Assembly: GCF_002807055.1 (NCBI RefSeq)
Contig: NZ_NIXN01000002.1
Location: forward strand, 1-64,000
Direction of reading: 5' to 3'
From: Confluentibacter citreus
Lineage (GTDB): Bacteria; Bacteroidota; Bacteroidia; Flavobacteriales; Flavobacteriaceae
Length of the DNA stretch: 64,000 nt
Shown here: piece after piece, positions 26,449 to 36,434 of the stretch
Layout of the letters: every line of letters starts with the position of its first letter
How positions within the stretch are numbered: position 1 is the first letter of the stretch
Made by a program: the position numbers and the translations under genes
The notes under the pieces: model-generated
The model's database searches: none
What the model was told of the DNA's origin: nothing
What the model saw: the letters and a program-made list of their open reading frames with translations, nothing else

Positions 26449-28758
26449 ATGAAAATGATAAGAAAAAATTTAAAAATAGCTATTAGGGATTTAAGGAGAA
26501 ATCGCCTGTTTAGTTTGTTGGGGATTGTTGGCTTTTCGGCAGGATTCTCCATTTGTCTTATCATTGGTTTGTTTGTTTATAAGGAACTGACTATTGACAC
26601 GTACCATGAAAATTATGATAGAATATACAGACTGATCGATACCAAAACCAAAAATGCCAGTATAGATTACAGGCTAAATGAAACGCTTAAAAACAAGTAT
26701 CCTGCAATAGAAAAAGCATGTCCAATATATATAAACACGAATAATCAATCTATTGTCTATACAGACTCGTCCTCAGTTTACATAGAGGGTTTAATTGCGA
26801 CGAATAATTCGGTGTTTGATATGCTGAACATTAAGGTTCTTAAAAGTATATCTAACAACCCATTTGCTGATAAAAATTCTTCTATCATAACAGAATCTGC
26901 TGCAAATAAAATATTTGGAACGACTGATCCGCTTGGAAAAAAACTAAAAGTTGATTCTTACGCGAAAACCGTTATAAGTGCAGTCATTTCAGATTTCCCT
27001 CCTGGTTCAAGTATTAGTGGAAAAATCTTGCTCAACTCTGAAAATCCAGATTTCAGACTCAATTCAATATATGCTTTTGAAGAAATATTCAATACCTCCA
27101 ATCATTACATCCTTCTAAAAGAAAATGAAGCTAAGGAATCAATGGAAAAAACAATCAATGAGTCTGTTGGCAACTACCATAAAACAGTAAAAGAAATTAC
27201 TCTACAACCTTTAAAGGATATTTATTTTGATTCTGATGTTATAGATGGCAATAAACACGGTAACTATAACTTGGTTAAAATTATTTCTATTATAGGCATA
27301 TTCATTTTGTTATTATCTATTATTAATTACATCAATTATATATTGTCCTTACAATATAAACGCATCAAGGAAATTGGTATCAAAAAAGTAAATGGGGCAA
27401 GCAATAAGGATATTGTTTTCCAATACCTTTCGGATGTTTTTTTATGGGTAGTTATCGCATTCATACTGTCACTTATAACGGTTCAGTTTACTCTACCTTA
27501 TTTCAACCAGCTATTTGAAGAAGCATTAACCATACAAACATTGTTTTCATTACCGCTTGTAACAGCAATTGTATTATCACTCGGTACTGTGGTTTTCTTA
27601 TCTAGCATACCTTTGTTTGTGCTACTATCAAAATTCAGCTATCAGAATTTTTTAAACAACAGTGTTTTTAAAACAAAAAGCGCCTTGAGAAGCAGTTTGC
27701 TGCCCATTTTTCAATTATCTACATGTATTCTTTTAATTATCGGGGTTTTAACCATACAAAAACAAATATTTTACGCTAAGCACAAAGATTTAGGGTTTAA
27801 CAAAAACCAACTACTCTATATAAATGTTCCTTATAAAGCTTTAGATCCTGAATCATTCAAAACAGAACTTCTAAAAAATCCTTCCATTAAAAAAGTGGCA
27901 TTAAGTGGAGGTACTTTAGGTGATATATCTATGAAAATATCTAACCCTAAATGGGATTTTGAAGCTTATCAAATTGATGTGGACGATGATTTTTTGGAAA
28001 CCATGGGAATTACACTTTTAAAAGGGCGAAATGTATTGCCAAATGATAAAAACCAATGTATCGTCAATGAAGCGACCATAAAAGCCTTTGAATTAAAAGA
28101 TTCCATAGGTGAAAAAATTAAACCGTTTCAAGAAGAAATGGAAATTATTGGCATCGTGAAAGATTTCAATTTTGGTCCCATCCATAAAAAAATAGAACCA
28201 CTAATCATCAAATATGGCATCAATAGAAATGTTAGTGTTAGAATGTCTGCAAGTAATATCGCAGAAACTATGCAATACATAAATAAAGTTTGGGGCGACA
28301 TGACGGCAAACGAGCCACTAGAATATGAATTTTACGATTCAAAATTTAATGCCATGTACAAAAAGGAAGAAAAACTTGCCAATGCTTGTTCCTTATTTGC
28401 ACTAATTGCAGTCATTATTACGTGTTTGGGGCTTTGGGGACAAATCATATTTATCTCCAATAACAAAAGCAAAGAAATAGGTATCCGCAAAGTTAATGGC
28501 GCGAGCATTAAAGACATTTTAGTCATGCTCAACAAAGACTTTATAAAATGGGTATTAATAGCATTTCTGATTGCAACCCCAATCGCCTATTATGCCATGC
28601 ATAAATGGTTGGAAAATTTTGCTTATAAAACCAATTTAAGCTGGTGGGTATTTGCACTCGCTGGTATATTTACGTTAATAATAGCCTTGCTAACGGTAAG
28701 CTGGCAAAGTTACCAAGCAGCAACACAAAATCCTGTGAATAGTTTGAGGGATGAGTAA
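26449..28758 (+). CDS. MacB/FtsX-like ABC transporter permease, paralog 3
   Basis: 769 residues. Its N-terminal half differs from paralogs 1 and 2 (MIRKNLKIAIRDLRRNRLFS, then helix GIVGFSAGFSICLIIGLFVY) and carries shorter periplasmic domains. The layout is the same, with an internal KRIKEIGIKKVNGASNKDIV FtsX signature at about 305 and a second at about 680 (KSKEIGIRKVNGASIKDIL). The last ~90 residues are nearly identical to paralogs 1 and 2, and the DNA there is also very similar. Either of the two ATGs at 26449 and 26455 could be the start. It is the last permease before the ATPase gene, 193 bases downstream. Confidence 0.9.
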   Translation: MKMIRKNLKIAIRDLRRNRLFSLLGIVGFSAGFSICLIIGLFVYKELTIDTYHENYDRIYRLIDTKTKNASIDYRLNETLKNKYPAIEKACPIYINTNNQSIVYTDSSSVYIEGLIATNNSVFDMLNIKVLKSISNNPFADKNSSIITESAANKIFGTTDPLGKKLKVDSYAKTVISAVISDFPPGSSISGKILLNSENPDFRLNSIYAFEEIFNTSNHYILLKENEAKESMEKTINESVGNYHKTVKEITLQPLKDIYFDSDVIDGNKHGNYNLVKIISIIGIFILLLSIINYINYILSLQYKRIKEIGIKKVNGASNKDIVFQYLSDVFLWVVIAFILSLITVQFTLPYFNQLFEEALTIQTLFSLPLVTAIVLSLGTVVFLSSIPLFVLLSKFSYQNFLNNSVFKTKSALRSSLLPIFQLSTCILLIIGVLTIQKQIFYAKHKDLGFNKNQLLYINVPYKALDPESFKTELLKNPSIKKVALSGGTLGDISMKISNPKWDFEAYQIDVDDDFLETMGITLLKGRNVLPNDKNQCIVNEATIKAFELKDSIGEKIKPFQEEMEIIGIVKDFNFGPIHKKIEPLIIKYGINRNVSVRMSASNIAETMQYINKVWGDMTANEPLEYEFYDSKFNAMYKKEEKLANACSLFALIAVIITCLGLWGQIIFISNNKSKEIGIRKVNGASIKDILVMLNKDFIKWVLIAFLIATPIAYYAMHKWLENFAYKTNLSWWVFALAGIFTLIIALLTVSWQSYQAATQNPVNSLRDE

Positions 28759-28760
28759 AA

Positions 28761-28879
28761 GCCCCCTCTAACTCCCCCAAAGGGGGAGAATTAAAACCTA
28801 AAAAATGAAAAGCACCATATAGACCTAGAAATAAATAATGAATTGTCATTGCGAGAGCAACGAAGCAATCTGCTTCTTG
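28761..28879. repeat. Intergenic repeat pair between permease 3 and the ATPase gene
   Basis: Module A (28761-28793) contains CTCCCCC-AAA-GGGGGAG, a perfect 7-bp hairpin. Module B (28832-28879) contains TTGTCATTGCGAGAGCAACG and AAGCAATCTGCTTCTT. Spacing and linker match the copy after permease 2. Confidence 0.7.
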
Positions 28880-28951
28880 AATATTTTAAGCAGATTAATT
28901 TTGAAAATAATGAAAAGAATAGAAGATATAAACCAATAAAAACGAATAATT

Positions 28952-29644
28952 ATGATTAAAACAGAACATCTATCAAAAATCTTCAGAACCGAAGAAGTTG
29001 AAACAAAAGCATTAAACGACGTCAATCTACACATAGAAAAAGGAGAATTTGCCGCCATTATGGGACCATCCGGTTGTGGTAAATCGACCCTCTTAAATAT
29101 TATAGGATTATTGGATAATCCATCCGAAGGGACTTATTTATTTAATGGTGAAAAAGTTGGCGGATTAAAAGAAAGTAAACGTACACAACAAAGAAAAGGC
29201 AACATTGGGTTTGTCTTCCAAAGCTTTAACTTAATTGATGAGTTAACGGTTTTTGAAAACGTAGAATTGCCTCTTATCTATTTAAAAATTAGCGCTAGTG
29301 AACGAAAACGCATGGTTTTAGAGGTTTTAGAGCGTATGAAAATCGGCCATAGAGTGAAACATTTTCCACAGCAATTATCGGGCGGACAACAGCAACGTGT
29401 TGCCATCGCTCGTGCCGTAGTTGCCAACCCTAAACTTATCCTCGCAGATGAACCTACAGGAAATTTGGATTCTAAAAATGGTATTGAAGTCATGAATTTA
29501 TTAACCGAATTAAACCGTGAAGGCACCACGATTGTGATGGTAACGCACTCGGACAGAGATGCTAATTACGCCCACCGAATTATAAATTTATTTGATGGTA
29601 AAATAGTAGCCGAAAACATCAATGAAATGTCCGCACAATTGTAG
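28952..29644 (+). CDS. LolD/MacB-type ABC transporter ATPase
   Basis: 230 residues, a complete single nucleotide-binding domain: Walker A GPSGCGKST (about 37-45), Q-loop FVFQSFNLIDELTV, signature LSGGQQQRVAIARAV (about 142), Walker B LILADEPTGNLDS (about 160) and the switch His in VTHSDRD. The sequence belongs to the LolD/MacB/FtsE subfamily that powers FtsX-type permeases by mechanotransmission rather than by moving substrate through the membrane. It is the only ATPase gene in an operon with five permease genes, so it may be shared, or some permeases may use ATPases from elsewhere. It lies between permease 3 and permease 4. Confidence 0.95.
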   Translation: MIKTEHLSKIFRTEEVETKALNDVNLHIEKGEFAAIMGPSGCGKSTLLNIIGLLDNPSEGTYLFNGEKVGGLKESKRTQQRKGNIGFVFQSFNLIDELTVFENVELPLIYLKISASERKRMVLEVLERMKIGHRVKHFPQQLSGGQQQRVAIARAVVANPKLILADEPTGNLDSKNGIEVMNLLTELNREGTTIVMVTHSDRDANYAHRIINLFDGKIVAENINEMSAQL

Positions 29645-29713
29645 ATAAAAACTTTGAGGCTTTAACTTGGTTATCAATAATCGTAATCGGTCAGTTTACC
29701 AATAAACCATGAC

Positions 29714-32164
29714 ATGCTATTTAAAATACTAAGGGAATACATTCGTAGAATTACGCGCAATTATAAAATATATGCTGTTTCCATTTTAGGAATGAGCATA
29801 GCCATCATTGCATCTTTTCATATATATCATTTTGTATATAAAGAGTTGAGTGTTGATGCGTTTCATACTAAGCGTGAGGATATATATAGATTGGTAACTA
29901 AATATCCCAATAGCAATACTAGAAGCGTACAGACGTATCCTTCTTTAGGAGGATTATTGAAGGACAATTTACCAGAAGTCAATGATTTTACCCGTATTGT
30001 GCCCAACTCTATTATCTATCTAATAATTAATGATAATAAGCAAGATGAGGAAGTATTGTTTGCTGACCCTTCCTTCTTCGACATATTCGATTTTAAGTTA
30101 AAACAAGGTGATGTAGGTAAGTTTAAAGAGAATATAAATGGTGTTGTAATTTCCGAAAAGAAAGCCAAAGAGCTTTTTGGCAACAAAAATCCTATAGGAG
30201 ACTTTATTGAAATCAATAGGAACGGAAACCCAGAAAATGAAAAGTTGGAAATTATTGCCGTTATGGAGAATATTCCAGAAAATTCAACAATTCAAACGGA
30301 TTTTGTTTTAAATATCTCCAAAGACAATATTGTACATTATACTACCATTAATGAAAAGGCCAAATGGTCTGTAGCGTTCACCCATTTATATGTTTATGCC
30401 CCAACCATAACAGATACTAAAAACTTTACCAACAGAGTAACAGATGTTTTATTTGAAGAGTTCAAAAAGTCCAGAGGTGGTGGAGCTAATTTAAACAAGG
30501 CAAATTTTCAATACGACGCACAACGGTTAGACACCATTTATTTTGATTCAGCTGATGTTACCAACCAAACAAAAATAGGGTCACGGCAATTTGTTAATAT
30601 TTTGATTCTGGTAGGGTTCCTAACGCTCTTATTGGCAGTATTTAATTATATCCTCATGAATTTAGGTCTTAATTTAAACCGTGTTAAAGAATTCAAAACC
30701 AAACGGTATTTAGGGGCTTCAAAATTTAACATTTATGTACAGTTACTATTAGAGTCCTTAATCAATGTCTTGATTTGTTTTGTCTTAACACTGCTTACAT
30801 ATCCTATACTAAATGAATTTATTAAAAATCTTATTGGATTTGAATATAATTTATCAGTGTGGCATGACAAAACGCTACTTCTATCCTATTTAACAATCAT
30901 AATCTGCATTGGTTTTATCACTGGAACACTAGAATTTATACTATCACATAGAGCAATTTTTACAGCAGATAAAGAAAAAGGTGTTAATTGGACCCATTCA
31001 TGGATTTCCAAAAAAGTGATGATTGGTTTCCAGTTGTTTTTATTTATAGGTTTAACTATGTGTATTTTATTTGTTAAAAAACAAATTAATTATATAGAAA
31101 CAAAAGATTTAGGATTTGATAGTGAAAATGTTGCTACCATTAGTCCTTATGGTTTTAATGAGGTTGTAATAAATGAATTAAAATCCAAAAGTTATGTGAA
31201 TGCTATTTCCATTGGTGATATATTATACCAATACAGCTCCTTTATTTTAGAAGATGTAAAAATTAAAGACTCTCAAAACGAATTACAAGCCATGGTCATT
31301 CGAGGGGATACCAACTATTTAAAAACTTATAACTTAAAATTACTGCAAGGTAGAAATATAAAATCTTCAAAACCGGCAAAATACGCTCCCTATATCCAAG
31401 TTGGAGGTTCTATAGAAAAAACAAATGATTTAATTGAAGTTTTGGTAAGTGAAACGTTTGTAAATAAAGCAAATTTAAAAAGTCCATTAGGAACTGTTTT
31501 CGAATCAAACAATATTAACAATGCTGTCATTGTTGGTGTTTTTAAAGATATACACAATACATCATTATATACACCTATAAAACCAGTTGTAATAGGTTTT
31601 GGTTTTAATAGTTTACCCATAGGTATGTTTCAGATTTCGTATGATAAGACTTATGAAAAAGATTTAAAATCATTTTTAAAAGACCTTTATCTAAAAAATG
31701 GGATGACTTATTTTGACAGAATAGAGGATAATTTACTGTCTAAAGTTGACTTTAAGGATATTTACAAAAAAGAACTCCAGCTAAAACGCCTTTTGGAAGC
31801 ATTCACGGTCATTGTATTATTTATATCCTTGTTGGGCATGATAGCCATTAGCCTATTCATTACCGAAAGTAAAACCAAAGAAATAGGCATCCGTAAAGTT
31901 AACGGTGCCACCATAAATGAGATTATGCTCATGCTTAATAAAGACTTTATGAAATGGGTAATCATTGCCTTTATAATCGCGGTTCCCATCACCTACTACA
32001 TCATGAGCAAATGGCTGGAAAACTTTGCCTATAAAACTAGTTTAAGTTGGTGGGTTTTTGCTTTGGCTGGTGGATTTACTTTGGTGGTGGCTCTGCTGAC
32101 TGTGAGTTGGCAAACCTATAAGGCAGCAAGTAAAAATCCGGTGGAGAGTTTAAGGGATGAGTAA
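29714..32164 (+). CDS. MacB/FtsX-like ABC transporter permease, paralog 4
   Basis: 816 residues. The N-terminus (MLFKILREYIRRITRNYKIY, helix AVSILGMSIAIIASFHIYHF) is a third type, shared only with paralog 5, even at DNA level. Then come a MacB-type periplasmic domain, an FtsX block (about 290-415), a fifth helix (about 435-455), a second periplasmic domain and the C-terminal FtsX block (KTKEIGIRKVNGATINEIML, ending SLRDE). The C-terminus again follows the operon-wide consensus. It starts 69 bases after the ATPase stop; no GC-rich hairpin repeat lies there, unlike the first three spacers. Confidence 0.9.
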   Translation: MLFKILREYIRRITRNYKIYAVSILGMSIAIIASFHIYHFVYKELSVDAFHTKREDIYRLVTKYPNSNTRSVQTYPSLGGLLKDNLPEVNDFTRIVPNSIIYLIINDNKQDEEVLFADPSFFDIFDFKLKQGDVGKFKENINGVVISEKKAKELFGNKNPIGDFIEINRNGNPENEKLEIIAVMENIPENSTIQTDFVLNISKDNIVHYTTINEKAKWSVAFTHLYVYAPTITDTKNFTNRVTDVLFEEFKKSRGGGANLNKANFQYDAQRLDTIYFDSADVTNQTKIGSRQFVNILILVGFLTLLLAVFNYILMNLGLNLNRVKEFKTKRYLGASKFNIYVQLLLESLINVLICFVLTLLTYPILNEFIKNLIGFEYNLSVWHDKTLLLSYLTIIICIGFITGTLEFILSHRAIFTADKEKGVNWTHSWISKKVMIGFQLFLFIGLTMCILFVKKQINYIETKDLGFDSENVATISPYGFNEVVINELKSKSYVNAISIGDILYQYSSFILEDVKIKDSQNELQAMVIRGDTNYLKTYNLKLLQGRNIKSSKPAKYAPYIQVGGSIEKTNDLIEVLVSETFVNKANLKSPLGTVFESNNINNAVIVGVFKDIHNTSLYTPIKPVVIGFGFNSLPIGMFQISYDKTYEKDLKSFLKDLYLKNGMTYFDRIEDNLLSKVDFKDIYKKELQLKRLLEAFTVIVLFISLLGMIAISLFITESKTKEIGIRKVNGATINEIMLMLNKDFMKWVIIAFIIAVPITYYIMSKWLENFAYKTSLSWWVFALAGGFTLVVALLTVSWQTYKAASKNPVESLRDE

Positions 32165-32194
32165 TACTTGGCAGAAATAAAAATATGAAAAGAT

Positions 32195-34639
32195 ATGCTA
32201 TTCAAAATATTAAGAGAATACATCCGAAGAATTACGCGCAATTATAAAATATATGCGGTTTCCATTTTAGGAATGAGCATCGCCATCATAGCGTCTTTTC
32301 ATATTTATCATTTTGTATATAAGGAAGTGAGTACCGATGCCTTTCATACAAAACGGAAGGATATTTATAGATTGGTTCAAAAGAACACTAATACAAATAC
32401 TATTAAAAGAAGTGTTTTACCTAAACCTTTGGGAGCTTTATTAAAAGAGACTATGCCTGAGGTTGAAGATTACACAAGAATCTTGCCTGATAGAATAATG
32501 AAATTAACGTTTGATGATATTTCTTTAAAAGACAATGTCTCTTATATAGATGCTTCTTTTTTCAATCTGTTTGATTTTAGTTTAAAACTCGGCTCTGTTA
32601 CACAGTTTGATAACACCCCTAACGGATTAATAATTTCAGAGAAAATTGCAGATAATTTCTTTAAAGAAGAAAATCCAATAGGTAAACTCATCACCGTTAA
32701 CGAAGAATATAACACTGAAAAAATAGAACTGCAAATTGTTGGTGTTTTAAATGAAATTCCACAAACATCTACTATCCAAGGAGATTTTTTTATCAACTTT
32801 AAAAACATTGATAAAAACCCAAATACCGATGGCAGTAATGAGACATGGGTTACAACAGTGGGTGGCGCACTATATGTTTACGCACCAAAATTAACAGATG
32901 GTTTAAGCTTTTCTGAAAAAGCAGGTAATCTTCTTTATCAAAGAATGGAATCCTCATATCGAATTGTTGTGGGAGAAGAAACGAATTTTAATGCTCATTA
33001 TTCGTTAGATCTTCAAAGATTGGATGTCATTTATTTTGATTCCACAGATATTGTCGACCAAAAAAGAAAAGGCGATTTGCAGTTTTTATACATTATCATT
33101 TTAGTTGGTTTGTTAACGCTCTTTTTAGCGACTTCAAACTACATCATTATGAATCTTGGCTTGAATTTAAATCGTGCCAAAGAATTCAAATTAAAACGTT
33201 ATTTAGGAGCTTCTAAAGCAACTATTTATACCCAACTCATTGTAGAATCTTTATTGAATGCTGGTATTTGTTTTGTATTGACACTGCTAAGTTATCCTAT
33301 TATAGGAAAACTTATTTCTGATCTTATTGGTTTTGATTATCGACTATCTTTAATAGATGATGGCCTATTATTAATCACTTATTTTTCAATCATTCTACTT
33401 ATTGGTTTTATAACTGGGAGTTTAGAGTATCTTCTATCATATAAAGCAATTTTTATTGATGATGAAAAAGGAGAAATCAATAAAGTGAATTCATGGTTTT
33501 CAAAAAAAGTCATGATTGTTTTTCAGTTGTTCCTGTTTATAGGCTTGGCTATATGCATATTGTTTTTAGGAAAGCAGGTAAATTTTATGCAAACAAAAGA
33601 TTTAGGTTTCGATACGGAAAACGCCGTGAGTTTTTCAACTTTTAATCATAAAAGTTTGAAATCTTTTTTGGATTCTAAAAGTTATATAAAAGCAACGTCT
33701 TATTCAGATGGCCCGTTTACACCCATCTTGAATCTTGCCAAGCTAAATAATGCTAGAACTAATGAAACAATAGAAACAACATCAATGTATGGGGATTCTG
33801 AATTTTTGGAGGTTTACGGCATGGAACTCATGTATGGTGAAAACTTTGCATATGTAAATCCTGAAACCAGAGAACCATCAAAAAGACCTGAATCGGGTTT
33901 TGGCAAGACCGTTTTTGATGTTTTGGTTAATGAGGAGTTTGTAAAAAAATCAAATTTAGAAAACCCCATAGGGGAAATTTATAAATCTGGCTCTAACGAA
34001 TATATTATCAAGGGCGTTTTTAAAAATATTTACAACTTACCTATGTATTATCCTATCCAGCCCTTAATGGTATTGGAAAGGGATTTTGATGGGTGGTATT
34101 ATGGTTCTTTGTCGGCCTCGTTTGTTAAGGGCAATAAAAAGCAATTGGAAAGTGACTTGAAAACCTTTTTTGTAGAAAAAGGCAAAGATTTATTGCTGTT
34201 GGATGATATTATTTGGGATTATGACTATAACGACATTTATAAAAAAGAACTCCAGCTAAAGCGACTTTTAGAAGCGTTTACGGTTATTGTATTGTTCATT
34301 TCCTTATTAGGTATTGTGGCGATTAGCCTATTTATAACCGAAAGTAAAACCAAAGAAATTGGCATCCGTAAAGTCAATGGAGCTACCATCAAAGAAATTC
34401 TAATCATGCTTAATAAAGAATTTGTTAAGTGGGTGCTAATTGCCTTTGTAATTGCAGTTCCCATTACTTATTACATCATGAGTAAGTGGCTGGAAAATTT
34501 TGCCTATAAAACCAATTTAAGTTGGTGGGTTTTCGCTCTCGCTGGTGTGTTTACTTTAATAATTTCTTTGCTAACTGTGAGTTGGCAAACCTATAAAGCT
34601 GCAAGTAAAAACCCTGTGGAGAGTTTGAGGGATGAATGA
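32195..34639 (+). CDS. MacB/FtsX-like ABC transporter permease, paralog 5
   Basis: 814 residues. The first ~50 codons and last ~140 codons are almost the same as paralog 4, while both periplasmic domains diverge clearly (for example the segment with NPNTDGSNETWVTTVGGALY has no close match in paralog 4). Transmembrane layout and the FtsX signature (KTKEIGIRKVNGATIKEIL) are kept. It starts 30 bases after the stop of paralog 4 and is the last gene of the export operon. The following gene (GMC oxidoreductase, 92 bases on) looks functionally unrelated. Substrate unknown; the diverged periplasmic domains suggest different client molecules. Confidence 0.9.
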   Translation: MLFKILREYIRRITRNYKIYAVSILGMSIAIIASFHIYHFVYKEVSTDAFHTKRKDIYRLVQKNTNTNTIKRSVLPKPLGALLKETMPEVEDYTRILPDRIMKLTFDDISLKDNVSYIDASFFNLFDFSLKLGSVTQFDNTPNGLIISEKIADNFFKEENPIGKLITVNEEYNTEKIELQIVGVLNEIPQTSTIQGDFFINFKNIDKNPNTDGSNETWVTTVGGALYVYAPKLTDGLSFSEKAGNLLYQRMESSYRIVVGEETNFNAHYSLDLQRLDVIYFDSTDIVDQKRKGDLQFLYIIILVGLLTLFLATSNYIIMNLGLNLNRAKEFKLKRYLGASKATIYTQLIVESLLNAGICFVLTLLSYPIIGKLISDLIGFDYRLSLIDDGLLLITYFSIILLIGFITGSLEYLLSYKAIFIDDEKGEINKVNSWFSKKVMIVFQLFLFIGLAICILFLGKQVNFMQTKDLGFDTENAVSFSTFNHKSLKSFLDSKSYIKATSYSDGPFTPILNLAKLNNARTNETIETTSMYGDSEFLEVYGMELMYGENFAYVNPETREPSKRPESGFGKTVFDVLVNEEFVKKSNLENPIGEIYKSGSNEYIIKGVFKNIYNLPMYYPIQPLMVLERDFDGWYYGSLSASFVKGNKKQLESDLKTFFVEKGKDLLLLDDIIWDYDYNDIYKKELQLKRLLEAFTVIVLFISLLGIVAISLFITESKTKEIGIRKVNGATIKEILIMLNKEFVKWVLIAFVIAVPITYYIMSKWLENFAYKTNLSWWVFALAGVFTLIISLLTVSWQTYKAASKNPVESLRDE

Positions 34640-34731
34640 GGCTTATCAATAATTCATATTGGAATTTTTTTAATAATTTTAAGAATCACTTTTTTATTCA
34701 TTATTTTAGTGCCACAAGCGATACATAATAC

Positions 34732-36432
34732 ATGGCAAATTTCAACATTGACGCAAAAAAAAACATGGTCTATGACGCCATCGTTATCGGATCTGGTATC
34801 AGCGGCGGCTGGGCTGCAAAGGAACTTTGTGAAAAAGGCCTTAAAACCTTAGTCCTCGAACGGGGAAGAATCGTTGAACATGTGGTTGATTATCCAACCA
34901 TGAACCTTGATCCATGGGATACAGAACTACGAGGTGGACTCACCCCAGAGGAAAAAGAGAAGCATTACAAAAACATCCGGTCAGGCTGGGTGGACAGGGA
35001 AACCGAACATTTCTGGGCAGATGATGCTGCAAATCCATATACCGAAACAAAACCTTTTTTATGGCTGAGAGGTCATCAAATGGGAGGCAAATCCCTGCTA
35101 TGGGGAAAGCAAACCTACCGATGGAGCGATCTTGACTTTGAGGCTAACCTCAAAGATGGCAATGGTGTAGATTGGCCCATAAGATATAAAGACATGGAGC
35201 CTTGGTACACCTATGTTGAAAAATTTGCAGGTATCAGTGGTGAAGCTTTGGGACTCCCACAATTACCTGATAGTCATTTTCTACCGCCTATGGAATTGAA
35301 TTGTGTGGAAAAACATGTAAAAGAAAGGATAGAAAAAGAATTTAAAGGCAGGCATATGATTATTGGTAGAGTGGCGCACCTCACTCAGCCTCATAATGGC
35401 AGAGGACAATGCCAGAATAGAAATAGGTGTAGCAGAGGCTGCCCATATGGTGCCTATTTTAGTAGTAACGCAGTCACCTTACCACCGGCGAATGCCACGG
35501 GCAATCTGACCATTAGGCCGTATTCCATCGTACAGTCGTTGATTTATGATGATAAGAAAGAAAAGGTAACTGGAGTAAGAATCATTGATTCCGAGACGAA
35601 CGAGGCCATAGAATACCATTCAAAGATTGTTTTTGTAAATGCCTCTACATTGAGTACAACACAGATTTTAATGAATTCAAAGTCGACCAGATTCGAAAAC
35701 GGATTAGGAAATGATAGTGGTGAACTAGGACACAATTTGATGGATCATACCTATAGGGTTGGAGCTATGGGCAAGGTAGATGGTTTTGATGATATGTACT
35801 ATAAAGGGAGAAGACCCAATGGCATCTACATTCCTAGGTATGTGAATATTGATAAAGACAGTAAATCGGATAAATTTCTGCGTGGTTTCGGTTTTCAAGG
35901 TGGTGGTTTCCGTGGTGGCAATCCTGCTAATATAGAATCGTTTGGTGCTGATTTCAAGGAAAGTATCTTAAAGCCAGGTCCTTGGGAATTTTTCATTACC
36001 GGTTTCGCAGAGTGTTTGCCATATCATGATAACCAAGTAACCTTAAATAACAATGTTTTAGATAAATGGGGTCAGCCTACGTTATCTATTGATGCCGAGT
36101 TCAAGGCAAACGAAAAAGCGTTAAACAAGCAAATACAAGAAGATGCCCTAGAAATGCTTCAAAAAGTAGGCCTAAAGGATGTCCTCGGTTTCGATAACGA
36201 ACATCCACCTGGTTATGGCGTACATGAAATGGGTACAGCACGTATGGGTCGGGATCCAAAAACATCCGTATTAAATGGGTTTAATCAGGTACATGCTGCC
36301 AAGAACGTATTTGTAACCGACGGTGCTTGCATGACCTCATCGTCATGTGTGAACCCTTCATTAACGTATATGGCACTTACCGCTAGAGCGGCAAACCATG
36401 CCGTTTCCGAATTAAAAAAATTAAATCTTTAA
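34732..36432 (+). CDS. GMC-family FAD oxidoreductase (sugar/gluconate dehydrogenase large-subunit type)
   Basis: 566 residues. The FAD-binding GSGISGG loop is at about 20-26 with the ribose-binding Glu at about 44 (LVLERG). A Cys-rich CQNRNRCSRGCPYG stretch lies at about 226. C-terminal catalytic elements are HEMGTARMG (His at about 498) and NPSLT (Asn at about 541). This matches membrane-bound sugar dehydrogenase large subunits (gluconate 2-dehydrogenase, glucoside 3-dehydrogenase type). There is no signal peptide; the next gene, two bases on, has a twin-arginine signal and is the usual small subunit, so the folded flavoprotein is probably exported by riding with it. No cytochrome c subunit gene is adjacent. 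Substrate is probably a sugar or glycoside, not determined. Confidence 0.88.
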   Translation: MANFNIDAKKNMVYDAIVIGSGISGGWAAKELCEKGLKTLVLERGRIVEHVVDYPTMNLDPWDTELRGGLTPEEKEKHYKNIRSGWVDRETEHFWADDAANPYTETKPFLWLRGHQMGGKSLLWGKQTYRWSDLDFEANLKDGNGVDWPIRYKDMEPWYTYVEKFAGISGEALGLPQLPDSHFLPPMELNCVEKHVKERIEKEFKGRHMIIGRVAHLTQPHNGRGQCQNRNRCSRGCPYGAYFSSNAVTLPPANATGNLTIRPYSIVQSLIYDDKKEKVTGVRIIDSETNEAIEYHSKIVFVNASTLSTTQILMNSKSTRFENGLGNDSGELGHNLMDHTYRVGAMGKVDGFDDMYYKGRRPNGIYIPRYVNIDKDSKSDKFLRGFGFQGGGFRGGNPANIESFGADFKESILKPGPWEFFITGFAECLPYHDNQVTLNNNVLDKWGQPTLSIDAEFKANEKALNKQIQEDALEMLQKVGLKDVLGFDNEHPPGYGVHEMGTARMGRDPKTSVLNGFNQVHAAKNVFVTDGACMTSSSCVNPSLTYMALTARAANHAVSELKKLNL

Positions 36433-36434
36433 GC

